Notes: generated by a model from the sequence alone, not told the origin. 64,000 nucleotides of DNA from Iris pallida (GCA_029216955.1 JANAVB010031417.1:22455881-22519880); one strand, 5' to 3'. Numbered from the stretch's first letter, positions 23,804-35,843 are shown. Made by a program: numbers and translations.

Positions 23804-26020
23804 TGTCACGCCCCGCTCCCGTAGGAGCGATCGTCCTCGCTAAGGCGTGATGCCGCACGGGCCTAGGTTGCGCCTGTGCAAGGCCAAGTCCAGAAACGGC
23901 CGATTTGAGTCTAGGCCACAGAGTCGCACAGAGTGTCCCCATTTGCAGCGGAAGTAAAAATGAACACAAGTAGAATACGAAAACAAACTCTTTATTGAAT
24001 TTCACGAAGTTTACAAGCGGCGCTAGGCCGATATTACAAATCGCTCAAGCTCTCTCTCTGAAACATAAAAGGCGTGCCAAGTGGCTTACAAGATGGAATG
24101 ATACATGGCGATGTTCCGATACATTATGTCCTGTATAGGGTGCTTCAGCTTCTTGCAACGTTCCAAGGCCCCAGAGTTGGCTCCGCGCCTTGACACGTTC
24201 GATGGAAGCTCCGCACCCGCCGGCGTCTCCTGCTATCCTGCAAGCATACTGTGGGGTTATCAGTACATTGTTATGCACTGGTGGGGAGGCTAGCTCGCCC
24301 ACAACGCCATCATTACCAAACACGTTGCATTTACTTTTGTGCACCGACTATCATTCATTGTCTTTCTAATCTTGCCTTAGGGTCAATTTCATGGCACATA
24401 TCATGACCTATCTCGTGTTACTGATTTCAAGTGTCGTATGGAAATACATGCACGACTTACCCATACTTACCGTCCGGCCTTCCCTGTCCAAGTAAACCAA
24501 GTTAGTCAACAACAATTAACATGAAGTAGCTTGACGTGATTCATATAAACATTCAATGTTACGGGCGAGTCTATGTCTCGGGTTCTAGCACGTCGTGGGC
24601 ATGTTCTAGTGTTACGTTTCGAGCATGTTCAGGAGGCACATTTCAAGCATGTTCAGGGTGGTACATTTCAAGCATGTTCGGGCATGTTACGTTTCGAGCA
24701 TGTTCATGTTCGGGATGTTACTTTGCAAGCATGTTCAGGAGTGTTATAATTCGAGCATGTTCAGGAGTGTTACATTTCGGGCATGTTCAGGAAACACTTC
24801 ATTTAGTTAACTTAGACTACTTTGATTTCAATACAAGAACTTGCACGTGGATTGCCACCAGCATAGTCCACTTAATCTACATGCACGGGTCGCTGGCTTT
24901 ACAAGCCATTTAGGACATTCCCCTGTGGCAATTCTCAACTTAGCGTAGGGTGATGGCTGGTACACCCCGTTAAGTCTCTTGAATATACCCTCCTACTTAC
25001 GTCTCTTGGTGCCCAAGCCCGCACCCAAGCAGCCCGTAAGCGCGTATTGATTCTGCCTAGGCCGGCCACGGTTTACCCCCCCAACGCCCGTGCCGCAGAA
25101 TCCTTCCACACGACGGCCACGGTATTCCCCCCCATCGCCCGTGCCGTTTGTCCACGACCATTTCGTATTGTCTTATCATTTTAACTTAGCGGCTATCTCC
25201 GAGCCGTAGGCTAACCCTTAGCCATAATGCGTTAACGACCAGGTTGGCGTCCGTGCAGCGCGGGTAGCGAGCCCCGTTGCACGTGCCCGTCACACCTGTC
25301 GCTAGCGTCTTCCATGTCTTATCTTTCATGTATTCTTTCTTTCATTTTATTCTTTCACTTGTTCGTATGTTCATTCATGTTTTCACGTATTTATTCATTC
25401 GTTGATTCATTTATTCACGCATTACGCAACTCCCAGTGCGGGAGTCGCCTTGGCGACCCATCGGTCCCATAGCCTTTCAATGTTGCTATACTATACTCGG
25501 AACGACTATGTTGATAGTCTTCCCATTTTATTGTTGTAATCCATTCATGGTTTCATTGTTGAACGCGTACGGGACTTGAACATAAGCTTGTGCCGTAGCA
25601 CGAGCGTAGAGCGCGGACGAGAGTTTCTATATTTGCCGAGTTCTTTTCCATGTTCTAAACAAGCATGCAAGATGGGATTATTCCCTTAGCTAGGTGCGTT
25701 GAGTCATTTATTAGCATGCAAGATGTTATCGCCTAGCGATTCTCGTGAATGTGTCCGTTTTGTTATGTGTCTAGGCTAAGCAGTGACGGGTTCATCGGAG
25801 CCACCCACCTTAGCGATGTTCGCATCGGCCGAGCGATACTCCGAGCGCGCCTTTGAATGTCTAAGCCTGGATCCATCTTGTCGGGCCAATACAAGTCCTG
25901 CATCGATTCGCATCGATACTTCATCGGGTCAAAGCAACTCTTCGGGTCGACGGCTCGTTTTGAGTCGTTGCACACGCCATTTGGAATCGGCGTTCCGCTA
26001 GGGCGGAGCGGATCACTACA
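23804..26020 (-). repeat. LARD 3' LTR
   Basis: It begins TGTCACGCCCCGCTCC and ends GGAGCGGATCACTACA on the plus strand, with TG/CA termini. It contributes the in-frame N-terminus of the chimeric reading frame entering LINE ORF2. Small open frames inside it are repeated exactly in the other LTR and resemble no protein. Confidence 0.92.
24611..24792. repeat. Tandem GAGCATGTTCAGG motif array in LARD LTR
   Basis: About eight copies of a motif close to TTTCGAGCATGTTCAGG recur every 23-33 bp. The same array is at 29805-29986 in the other LTR. Possible roles are protein binding or RNA structure; nothing proves either. Confidence 0.75.
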
Positions 26021-28997
26021 TAATACACCACTCAAAATAAGTCTCGTCCTCGAGACTTTCTGAGTGCAGGTCATCCTACCATTCCTTAACTCGTGTTTTC
26101 GTGTTTCTTAGACAATTTCATCGAGCGGCCCTATCGTTCGACGGCATCGAACCATATTTGATATTTTTCTAAGTTCCGTGTCGCACACGTTGGGTCGATT
26201 TTATCGAATAGCCTTTCATTCATTTTAGAGTTGATTGTACTTATTCAATTCGAGTATTTCTTCGTCTTAGTTGTTATTTCTTCGTGTCATGGGACGAAGA
26301 TGGTTTCACGAGGCACGTTGTAATTCGTCAAATGTGCGGGTCGAAGGCTGAGGCAAATTCACTTTCGTTCATCTCGGTCATCGAGATGACCCGACTCACT
26401 TCTCAAGCGTTCGTGTCCACGAAATCAGTATGATTTCTACTTAGCGGGGTCGACCATGTCTAAGAAATTTTCGTCCAATTCAAGACCAAGTATTGCACTA
26501 TCGTCGAGCATAACTTCCTATCAATGGTTCAATTCGTTGTACCAACTTTTACTAGCACGATTTCACGTTCACGACACTTGTTCACTCCCCAAGTCGTGCT
26601 AGAACTCATCGTATCACTTGGCCGGATCGTGCACGCATTTCAGGCGTCCCCAAAATACCTGCATTCAGCCAAGCCGCAGGATAGCGAGTTTGTCATTCTC
26701 ACTCGAGTCGCATCGTGCACATACTCAAGCGTCCCTGAAATATATGCATGTCAGCCAAGTCTCGTGAGCAGGGTTTCCTACATTCGTGATTCATGCTATC
26801 CATTCATGCCAATCCTCAAGATCAATCCTTTGATTGCTAACACATGGAACAGGGGCGTCTCGCCTAACCGCTAGGCCATCTTTTCGAGGCTAAGTCAATG
26901 TCAGGATTGGAATCATAGTTCCCTAACAATAATGCCAACACTGATCCCAATCCTAGGGTCAAACCAAAGTCGGTAGTACGGGATTTTCTACCCAAGCTCG
27001 CGTCACTCAGATTTCTAAACATCGAGCACGATCACCTATTCTCGTCAAGGCATTCGCCGCGTATATCCGAATTCATTCTGATCACATACTTCACATATCC
27101 ATTCTTTCCAATTCATGTATTCGATCACGAGTTCATCTAGCTTTGACAATAGGTTGCGCCCCAATCTCACGCGAGTCCGATTATCCACGGTGGTTCATGA
27201 ATCACCATGCAACGCTCCCGCGGAATAATCATTCTCATCGGGGCGTAACTCTTGTTTGCGTCTAGACTAATTCATTTTCGATACGCGGATTGGACCTACT
27301 CAATCCTCAAACTTAATCATTCAAGCACACCGAATCATTCTCAAGTCATCTTTGCGTCAAACCACAAGTCGAAGCAATCGTATTGCCACGTCGTGCAAGT
27401 TTGATCACCCCCGCTGGATGAATCACCATACCAACGCTCATGCGGAGTGATCGCCCTAATCGGCGCGACGCATGTGCGAGACTGGAGTTGCGCTCGCATA
27501 AGACAAGAATGTCGACGTTGGGGTTATCGTCGAAGTAAATCCAAGCATTTCATTTCATCCAAGTCAAGATTTCAATTCGATAGTTTACCCGTCATTTGTT
27601 CAACCAGAAAATCCTCGAGCCAAGTTTGTCCTTTTCCTCGACACATTTCAATATCCTGATTATAACATCCATCGGAACAATAACATTTGCACGATCGTCA
27701 TTTGCCGAGTCAGAGTACCCCCGAGTTATCGCATATCGATCTTTGATACGCCTCAATACCATCGACGATATGTGTAACCTGACGATCTTCTTTTGTAACC
27801 AATTTCGAGTCGTGCGTTGATGCTGTTGTCCGAGTTGGATATTCCTCAATTTTTCCCGATACTCAAGATCAAGTTCAGCCGCTTTTCCCTCAAAGCTCGT
27901 TTCAAGATCGTTATTCAAAACTCAAGTCATATTTCATTTGCATCAATTCGACATCGCACGCACGTTCCTCTAAGTTTCCTCGATCAAGACCATCTATTTT
28001 TATCCATCGTTCCGAATCATTTCTAACACGCGTTACCCATTCACAAGTTGTCCAGCGACATCTCGTTCGGGACTTTTAAAGTCACGGCCAACTAAACGTG
28101 ACACGTTCTAGAGCTTTGCGCGATTGCATCGCTTCGCCGACATACTCGTTCTATCCGTTAATCCTTTAGTCTCGCTCGAACAATTTCTATAACGTCCATA
28201 CACCACTCAGGGTTCGAGCCACTCGACTAGTCGTTGACACTCATTCTTATTCTTCTTCGAACCTATCACATACACCACTCGGGTTCAAGCCATACGGTCT
28301 AATCCTCAATCACGTTTGCGCCACGCGCTAAGACGTCTTATCGATTCGTTCAACGAATCTCTAGCGTAATGCTCATGTCGCCTTGACGTACTAAGTCGTT
28401 CAAGCTAATCCTCAAAATCCAAGCCAATCTTTCGTGCGCGCCTAAGCGTTAGTTGATAGCATTCCTATCGATATACACTCTAAGTGTATCTCCGTTCCCG
28501 ACCGAGCGGTACTTGATATCGCTCGCAACTCGATTGCACCAGAAGTCAAGGTGCACGACACACGGACTAAGTTGTGCCGCATAACCATCTCGTGCGGACT
28601 ATATTTGAGTTTGCACGCTCACTTGCTAGGTCGATGCAAGACTAGTCAGGCATGCACGCGACATGTTAACTTAACATATGTTCTCTATCGAGTCAAGTCT
28701 AACATAGTTCGACATTGTTAGCGTAAAGTTATTCAAGCGAGCCTTGTGTTTGCTAACTTCTAGCAATTTAGTTTTCCTTCGACTCAAGTCTGTCGGGGTT
28801 TGGCACAAAGGCCTTCGCCTATCGATCCCGTTCAACCGAGTACTTGTACGAGCTTTTGAAAATATTAGACTTATTGTATGGAACATCCCAAGGCACAACG
28901 AGAGAGAGCGTATAATTATTCTCTTCCAACCGAGCTTTCAAAACTGAGAAAATCGAAATGAAGTCCAAGGACGTAAAGCCGTGCTCTGATACCAAAC
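26021..28997. other. LARD internal region, non-coding
   Basis: Stops are frequent in all six frames and no retroviral motif is present. The longest frames (about 110 codons) match nothing I know. Composition is unusual for this window: rich in TCG and CGA trinucleotides and evenly mixed. The polypurine tract expected next to 26021 is weak (minus strand GAGTGGTGTATTA). Confidence 0.8.
28981..28994 (-). promoter_or_regulatory. Primer binding site for initiator tRNA-Met (LARD)
   Basis: The minus strand reads TGGTATCAGAGCAC starting three bases inside the right LTR. TGGTATCAGAGC is the standard plant retrotransposon site complementary to the 3' end of initiator tRNA-Met. It fixes the orientation of the element. 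Confidence 0.92.
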
Positions 28998-31214
28998 TGT
29001 CACGCCCCGCTCCCGTAGGAGCGATCGTCCTCGCTAAGGCGTGATGCCGCACGGGCCTAGGTTGCGCCTGTGCAAGGCCAAGTCCAGAAACGGCCGATTT
29101 GAGTCTAGGCCACAGAGTCGCACAGAGTGTCCCCATTTGCAGCGGAAGTAAAAATGAACACAAGTAGAATACGAAAACAAACTCTTTATTGAATTTCACG
29201 AAGTTTACAAGCGGCGCTAGGCCGATATTACAAATCGCTCAAGCTCTCTCTCTGAAACATAAAAGGCGTGCCAAGTGGCTTACAAGATGGAATAATACAT
29301 GGCGATGTTCCGATACATTATGTCCTGTATAGGGTGCTTCAGCTTCTTGCAACGTTCCAAGGCCCCAGAGTTGGCTCCGCGCCTTGACACGTTCGATGGA
29401 AGCTCCGCACCCGCCGGCGTCTCCTGCTATCCTGCAAGCATACTGTGGGGTTATCAGTACATTGTTATGCACTGGTGGGGAGGCTAGCTCGCCCACAACG
29501 CCATCATTACCAAACACGTTGCATTTACTTTTGTGCACCGACTATCATTCATTGTCTTTCTAATCTTGCCTTAGGGTCAATTTCATGGCACATATCATGA
29601 CCTATCTCGTGTTACTGATTTCAAGTGTCGTATGGAAATACATGCACGACTTACCCATACTTACCGTCCGGCCTTCCCTGTCCAAGTAAACCAAGTTAGT
29701 CAACAACAATTAACATGAAGTAGCTTGACGTGATTCATATAAACATTCAATGTTACGGGCGAGTCTATGTCTCGGGTTCTAGCACGTCGTGGGCATGTTC
29801 TAGTGTTACGTTTCGAGCATGTTCAGGAGGCACATTTCAAGCATGTTCAGGGTGGTACATTTCAAGCATGTTCGGGCATGTTACGTTTCGAGCATGTTCA
29901 TGTTCGGGATGTTACTTTGCAAGCATGTTCAGGAGTGTTATAATTCGAGCATGTTCAGGAGTGTTACATTTCGGGCATGTTCAGGAAACACTTCATTTAG
30001 TTAACTTAGACTACTTTGATTTCAATGCAAGAACTTGCACGTGGATTGCCACCAGCATAGTCCACTTAATCTACATGCACGGGTCGCTGGCTTTACAAGC
30101 CATTTAGGACATTCCCCTGTGGCAATTCTCAACTTAGCGTAGGGTGATGGCTGGTACACCCCGTTAAGTCTCTTGAATATACCCTCCTACTTACGTCTCT
30201 TGGTGCCCAAGCCCGCACCCAAGCAGCCCGTAAGCGCGTATTGATTCTGCCTAGGCCGGCCACGGTTTACCCCCCCAACGCCCGTGCCGCAGAATCCTTC
30301 CACACGACGGCCACGGTATTCCCCCCCATCGCCCGTGCCGTTTGTCCACGACCATTTCGTATTGTCTTATCATTTTAACTTAGCGGCTATCTCCGAGCCG
30401 TAGGCTAACCCTTAGCCATAATGCGTTAACGACCAGGTTGGCGTCCGTGCAGCGCGGGTAGCGAGCCCCGTTGCACGTGCCCGTCACACCTGTCGCTAGC
30501 GTCTTCCATGTCTTATCTTTCATGTATTCTTTCTTTCATTTTATTCTTTCACTTGTTCGTATGTTCATTCATGTTTTCACGTATTTATTCATTCGTTGAT
30601 TCATTCATTCACGCATTACACAACTCCCAGTGCGGGAGTCGCCTTGGCGACCCATCGGTCCCATAGCCTTTCAATGTTGCTATACTATACTCGGAACGAC
30701 TATGTTGATAGTCTTCCCATTTTATTGTTGTAATCCATTCATGGTTTCATTGTTGAACGCGTACGGGACTTGAACATAAGCTTGTGCCGTAGCACGAGCG
30801 TAGAGCGCGGACGAGAGTTTCTATATTTGCCGAGTTCTTTTCCATGTTCTAAACAAGCATGCAAGATGGGATTATTCCCTTAGCTAGGTGCGTTGAGTCA
30901 TTTATTAGCATGCAAGATGTTATCGCCTAGCGATTCTCGTGAATGTGTCCGTTTTGTTATGTGTCTAGGCTAAGCAGTGACGGGTTCATCGGAGCCACCC
31001 ACCTTAGCGATGTTCGCATCGGCCGAGCGATACTCCGAGCGCGCCTTTGAATGTCTAAGCCTGGATCCATCTTGTCGGGCCAATACAAGTCCTGCATCGA
31101 TTCGCATCGATACTTCATCGGGTCAAAGCAACTCTTCGGGTCGACGGCTCGTTTTGAGTCGTTGCACACGCCATTTGGAATCGGCGTTCCGCTAGGGCGG
31201 AGCGGGTCACTACA
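28998..31214 (-). repeat. LARD 5' LTR
   Basis: It is almost identical to 23804-26020. Visible differences are near 29292 (G to A), 30027, 30605, 30618 and 31206. The LINE endonuclease frame reads into it for about 86 codons before a stop at 30957. Confidence 0.92.
29805..29986. repeat. Tandem GAGCATGTTCAGG motif array, second copy
   Basis: It is the counterpart of 24611-24792, with the same number and spacing of units. Confidence 0.75.
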
Positions 31215-32138
31215 GGTGTCTTGCAATTCTTGTTCCTTGGAAGCAAGGCTATGGACCGGTCGGCATTTGTTCCAGAGTTTAAGTTCTCGTTTGATCAGCT
31301 TGAGGTGCTGTACAAAGAGGAACTGAGCATTTCCTGTCAGGTGTTTGCCGCAGCCTCTGTCCACCGCCTCTTTGTAACCTGTTATCTCCGGCCACGCATT
31401 GCAATATCTAAATGGACGTCTCCGCGTGGTAACCGCTTCGGCCATACGGACCAGGATAGGGGTGTGATCACTAGTACCTCGATGTAGCCCCTCTGCCTGT
31501 CCAGTAGGGAAAATCTCGAGCCATCGCTTGTTGCATAAAGCCCGATCAAGTTGACACACAACTCGACTAGTGGTAGAGCAATTGTTCCACGACCATATTT
31601 GTCCAGTCTTCGATAAACAGGTAAGGCCCGATTCTAAGAGACAGTTTTGAAAGTCTGATAGGATCGGGTCTGGGACTCTGCGGCCACCTATCTTCTCAGC
31701 AGCAGATAGCATAGCATTGAAGTCCCCACATAGTATAAGTGGTCTCCGATCACCTACGTCTCTTGCAACCTTGGTGATGCTCTCCCAGAGATCAAATCGA
31801 CGTCGTCTATCATTATGCCCGTACACTGCACATACCACTACTTGGAACCCTCCTTTATTAGTAAAATCAATGGAAATCAGTTGGTCAGTGAGAAGCCTTA
31901 CCTGGCCTGTCCATACCCGAGTATCCCACATCATCCAGATTCGAGCCATACTGTCTAGATCCAGGTTATGTATCGAGGTCCATTGGTCAGGGGTCCGTTT
32001 GTTGATCAGTTCAGCAGACTTCACCTTACTCTCGAGAATGGACACGATCGAGCACCTCTGTTTACGAACCATATTCGTTATCTCCCTCCATCTCACGCTG
32101 GAGTTTGCTCCTCTGACATTCCAAGTGAGGACTGTCAT
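31215..32138 (-). pseudogene. LINE ORF2, endonuclease part (truncated by insertion)
   Basis: The frame starts at 32138 with TVLTWNVRGANS and is an APE-type endonuclease that nicks target DNA for LINE insertion. Catalytic motifs are intact: N7 in WNVRG, E36 in ILESK, GDFN at 138-141 and SDHTPI starting at 223. After about residue 307 (SKEQELQDT) the frame crosses the insertion point and continues into LTR sequence up to 30957, ending as a 393-residue chimeric frame. A product would have endonuclease but no reverse transcriptase. The start codon overlaps the ORF1 stop as ATGA. Confidence 0.92.
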
Positions 32139-33904
32139 CTGTCTCGGGTTGGGTTGTCCGATGTGGTGCTCTGACTCTTCCCAGGACGAGGAGAAGAGGT
32201 CTTCATATGGGAGTTAGCTTGGACCTGAGTATTTATCCCTGGATCTGCCACATTCCTGTCTCCTCTCAAAAGCAGCTTCCATGATGGATTTTCTCGAGTT
32301 ATAGGTAGGCCTCGGTCTTCTGTAATCTCTGTCCTACTCTCTTGGTCACCGGCCCCAGATTGGTGCGGCAGAGTACCAGCGTATGACTGGTTCCTCTTGG
32401 TGGCTTTGGCCAGGGACCTCTGACAATCATCGCCTCCCCCGTCCTGCCCGGCTGTAAAAGCCTCAGGAACGTGCGTTGGATTGCTCGTTCCCCCTCCCTG
32501 CCCGTATATGATCATCGCCTGTGAAGTGTTGGAGTTGCCTTCCCCATTGATGTCCTCCCCTGGCCTTTTACCTAGTATTGAGCCTCCTTGATTAGAAGTC
32601 TCCTGCTGGATATTCATCAGACTGGTTGCCAACTCTTCCTCTGCAAAATTTGTTATAGGAACAAGGTTATCTACCATAATAGCTTCCATATTACCCTGGT
32701 CCAGGCCTCCCTGCCCGTCCTCGTGAACCAGCTCCCCTTCTTCATTAGGTCGCGCCCTATCCCCTGGCTCATCTAATTGTTGGGGACCTGCTTTACATTG
32801 CTCGTGGGTATGCCCGAAGCAGAGGCATTTACCACATGATGGCGGTACCCATTCGTATTCTATATCCTGTTCCATCCTCTGTCCTCCCGGTATAATCATG
32901 TCTATTTTGTGTGGGAGTGGCTCTGTCGCTGTGATCTCGACAAAGATCCTTGCGTATGCCAGTCGTTGCCTTCTCGCCGTTGGAATATCCGTGCGAATAG
33001 GAGTGCCCACCATACTTGCCATTTTCATTATCGATGGTATGCTCCAGAGTTGAGGGGATAACCATGGAAATCTAATCCATATGGGGACCGCCGTAAGGCG
33101 ATCTTTTTCGAAGTTTGTTGCTGGATGCCATCGTTTCAGAACGACGAGCCTGCCGTCAAATGTCCATGGGCCCCCTTCTAGAATCCGTTCCATATCTTCT
33201 TGGAGCGAGAATTTAACGAAATAGAATCCGTTTTCTCTGGAGAAGAGTTCCATGGTTCCTTTGGGTCGCCAGACCCTATGAGCAAAGGCTCTGATTTGGC
33301 CAAAGAACGGCCTGTTCCCCATAACGTATAGAACTAGGGTATTTCTCCAATACTCCATGGTTTCTTCGAGGTCGTCATCAGTAATTTCCACGAACCTCTT
33401 TCCCTCGATAACCCGGGGTTCCACGTACTGTAATGAGGTTTCATCCTGAGTACGCGACACCTTGCATATGTCTGCCCATGATACCGGCTTTACATTGCTC
33501 TCTATAGGGGTCGATCGGCCAGGTTGGTTGGTCGGAAAATTCCTACCACCACCCTGGTGGCCATCCCGTCTGCTGCTGCTTTCTCCTTTGTGTTGCGCAG
33601 TGTTGGCTGGCGCTCCCCGCCGTTCTTGGTAGTCCCCCCTTGGTGTTCCTCTCCCCGCACCATTCATCATTGTTCTGCTTCGTTGAGATCTTCCTCTAGT
33701 TTCAATAGGATCCCTCCTTACCATCCTATCTCTCTGGTTCGCCGGTTGATTTCTTCTCCTCCGCTCGACTGTAGTCCACCCGCCGGCTACTCCCCGCATG
33801 CTCTGGTCTCCGGTCCCATCGTGATCTTCTCCTCCCAAGCCCTGCCCAGTATCAATCGGCGCCTTCCCAGGGTCTCCATCTTGCGGAGCAAACCCTAGAA
33901 CCAT
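32135..33904 (-). CDS. LINE ORF1, RNA-binding (DUF4283 / CCHC) protein
   Basis: The frame is 589 residues and intact. ORF1 proteins of plant L1 elements coat the element RNA. The N-terminal 130 residues are Gly/Arg/Gln-rich and disordered. A DUF4283-type RNA-recognition-like domain follows at about 175-350 (VMGNRPFFGQIRAF, FYFVKFSLQEDMERILEGGP, WHPATNF). One CCHC knuckle, CGKCLCFGHTHEQC (C-x2-C-x4-H-x4-C spacing, with an extra Cys), lies at about 360-373. The C-terminal 200 residues are acidic and Gly-rich. The start is the first ATG and lies close to the 5' edge of the element. Confidence 0.88.
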   Translation of the reverse strand: MVLGFAPQDGDPGKAPIDTGQGLGGEDHDGTGDQSMRGVAGGWTTVERRRRNQPANQRDRMVRRDPIETRGRSQRSRTMMNGAGRGTPRGDYQERRGAPANTAQHKGESSSRRDGHQGGGRNFPTNQPGRSTPIESNVKPVSWADICKVSRTQDETSLQYVEPRVIEGKRFVEITDDDLEETMEYWRNTLVLYVMGNRPFFGQIRAFAHRVWRPKGTMELFSRENGFYFVKFSLQEDMERILEGGPWTFDGRLVVLKRWHPATNFEKDRLTAVPIWIRFPWLSPQLWSIPSIMKMASMVGTPIRTDIPTARRQRLAYARIFVEITATEPLPHKIDMIIPGGQRMEQDIEYEWVPPSCGKCLCFGHTHEQCKAGPQQLDEPGDRARPNEEGELVHEDGQGGLDQGNMEAIMVDNLVPITNFAEEELATSLMNIQQETSNQGGSILGKRPGEDINGEGNSNTSQAMIIYGQGGGTSNPTHVPEAFTAGQDGGGDDCQRSLAKATKRNQSYAGTLPHQSGAGDQESRTEITEDRGLPITRENPSWKLLLRGDRNVADPGINTQVQANSHMKTSSPRPGKSQSTTSDNPTRDR

Positions 33905-33923
33905 CGCAATTTTTTATATTGAC

Positions 33924-34010
<87 letters not shown>
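33905..34010. repeat. TA and TG microsatellites at the LINE 5' edge
   Basis: A TA run (about 33928-33974) passes directly into a TG run (about 33975-34010). The short frames through it are artefacts. Confidence 0.9.
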
Positions 34011-34011
<1 letters not shown>

Positions 34012-34450
34012 CAAAACTTTTGTAGGAGGAGTCCCGTCAAAGCTCTGTCCCCTCCTGCACCATCGGATCGGATGGTCTGCATGGAACTCCTACGTCCGTT
34101 CGATCCAACGGTCGAGGACGATGGAGCTCCTACGGGTATCCTTCGATGCAGGAAAAAAAAGGGACAAAAATGAAAACAAAGTCAACATAATCGGCCAGAA
34201 GAAGTGAAGGGCTCGATCACAAGTACTTCTCCCAAACACAATGAATCTCAATATTCTTCGTATATCCCGAAATTGACCTCTTCTCTTGTTATGCGTTGAT
34301 ACCTAATTATACTGGCATACTCCTTTTAGTGTGAATATGTGATATGTAAACTTTGAATATTGTGGTGTTATAGCAATATATACCCATGTGTCATAGTCTT
34401 CTTTTCGTAGTTACATCCGAGGGCTTGGGCTTGTTTGTGTTTTTATATGT
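34011..34450. other. Intergenic, nothing recognised
   Basis: Mixed-composition sequence without motifs. It separates the LINE from the hAT element. Confidence 0.4.
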
Positions 34451-34458
34451 GTGGTGTG

Positions 34459-35835
34459 CAGGGCCAGTTTTGAGGGAGTACAATAGGTGCGACCGTACTA
34501 GACCTCCAAAATTTGTAGGCCTCCAAATTTTTTATATGTATATTTATTATGTATATTAAACTAAATTATGGATAAATAATTAAAAAACAAAGATTTGAAA
34601 CTTATGAATAAATAACTTTAAATTTATGAATAAATAAATTTTAAAATGTATATGTATATTTATTACGTATAATATAATACTAAACTAATTTATGAATAGA
34701 TAATTTACAAATTCATTGGCCGCCCTTATGTATACTAAGGTAATCAATGTGGAGATTCTATTAATTAACTAAGGCTATATTTGTTTCCAATTAACGAATC
34801 AATTAACTATGGCTTCTACTGTTTCCAATTAACAAAACAATCAGGTATTCTTTCAATTCCATTCAATTCATATTCGAAATCAATAGAAAATCTTACTTAT
34901 CTTGTCTCTCGATCGCTTCTTGTATATAATAGATCATGATATTGTGTCACTCAAAAGAAGGTTCGGACAACATCAAAACTATGAGAATATTTTTTATTTT
35001 TTGCTCAATTCATAGAAATTGAATTCATTAGTAGAGATGGTTTGAAAGCTTCTTGTAGTCGTCTAAAAAGCACTTTGAGACATGGTGACTGCTCTGATAT
35101 TGATGGAGATAAGTTGTTTGATGACCTATAAACTTTATGAGATATTCTACCAAAGCACTTTGAGACATGGTAAATGCTCTGATATTGATGGAGATGAGTT
35201 GTTTGAGGACCTAGAAACTTTATGTGATATTCTACCAAAAGACATCTAATCACTTAGATATTAAATTTGATGAAGAAATTTAATTATTTTCCTTTGAATT
35301 CCATTGACAATTCCAATTACTTGCATCTACAGAAAGGACTTTTTTTCAAGTTGAAGTTATTGAAATCGTACATTCAATCAGCCATGATATATGAAAGATT
35401 AAATGAGCTAGCTCTAATTTTCGTTGAAAAGAGATCTTGGAAGGTGTTGATTATGAACGATTGATTGATAATTTTGCAACTAGAAATGCTAGAAGATTGT
35501 TCTTGATGTGAAGATGAAAAAAGATGCTTGTTTGTTTAGTTTTATTTTATCTCTTTTAGAATCGTGAAGTCTTGATAGCCCTTCTGCTACTATATACTAG
35601 AAATCTTTCCTTGAATCCTAGACGCAGGGATTGACAGCTCTTTAGAGAATATAGAACCTGAATATTGTTTCAATTGGAAGATATTGTAGTAGAATTATTT
35701 TTCTTAATTTATGATAAGTTTGGATAATTTAATTTTGAATTTTTTTATTAGAATTTTTTATATATAAGAATAAGTCTCTATTTATTTTTTGCACCAGGTC
35801 CAATCGTCCTTGACGAACCTCTAACTCCGGCCCTG
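34459..35835 (+). mobile_element. hAT element (CAGGGCC ends) with transposase remnant
   Basis: The ends CAGGGCCAGTTTTGAGG and its inverse CTCCGGCCCTG are flanked by a perfect 8-bp duplication GTGGTGTG (34451-34458 and 35836-35843). The interior is internally deleted and keeps only the 3' part of a transposase-like gene (see 34985-35520). Confidence 0.9.
34985..35520 (+). pseudogene. TTF-type zinc finger / hAT transposase, C-terminal remnant
   Basis: Broken plus-strand frames give LIDNFATRNARR and LKSYIQSAMIYERLNELAL, close to the C-terminal dimerisation region of TTF-type zinc finger hAT proteins, which are common in plants. Upstream, two copies of a roughly 75-bp segment (DIDGDKLFDDL-type, about 35090-35165 and 35165-35243) suggest a local duplication. 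Several stops and shifts make it non-functional. Confidence 0.65.
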
Positions 35836-35843
35836 GTGGTGTG

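Larger units (their letters stand above)
23804..31214 (-). mobile_element. LARD-like non-coding LTR retrotransposon in LINE ORF2
   Basis: Two direct LTRs of 2217 bp each (23804-26020 and 28998-31214) enclose 2977 bp. The flanks are a perfect 5-bp duplication GGTGT (23799-23803 and 31215-31219). The primer site at 28981-28994 places the 5' LTR on the right, so the element reads on the minus strand. No gag or pol is found on either strand, as expected of a large retrotransposon derivative (LARD) moved by proteins from another element. By eye the LTRs differ at only about five positions, so the insertion is young. Confidence 0.93.
21035..33904 (-). mobile_element. L1-type LINE, interrupted by an LTR element
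   Basis: The LINE reads on the minus strand: ORF1 (33904-32135), ORF2 5' part (32138-31215), an inserted LTR element (23804-31214), ORF2 3' part (23798-21204), a 3' UTR of about 150 nt, and a poly(A) tail seen as a T run at 21035-21052. Without the insertion it is about 5.5 kb, near full length for a plant L1. The 5' flank at 33905-33927 is short and then TA/TG microsatellite, so the 5' UTR is missing or very short. TA repeats border both ends, so an insertion duplication cannot be defined. Confidence 0.93.

Noticed and set aside
24536..24913. 125-residue plus-strand frame repeated at 29730-30107
   Set aside because: It is LTR sequence with a tandem motif; equality of the two copies reflects LTR identity, not coding conservation.
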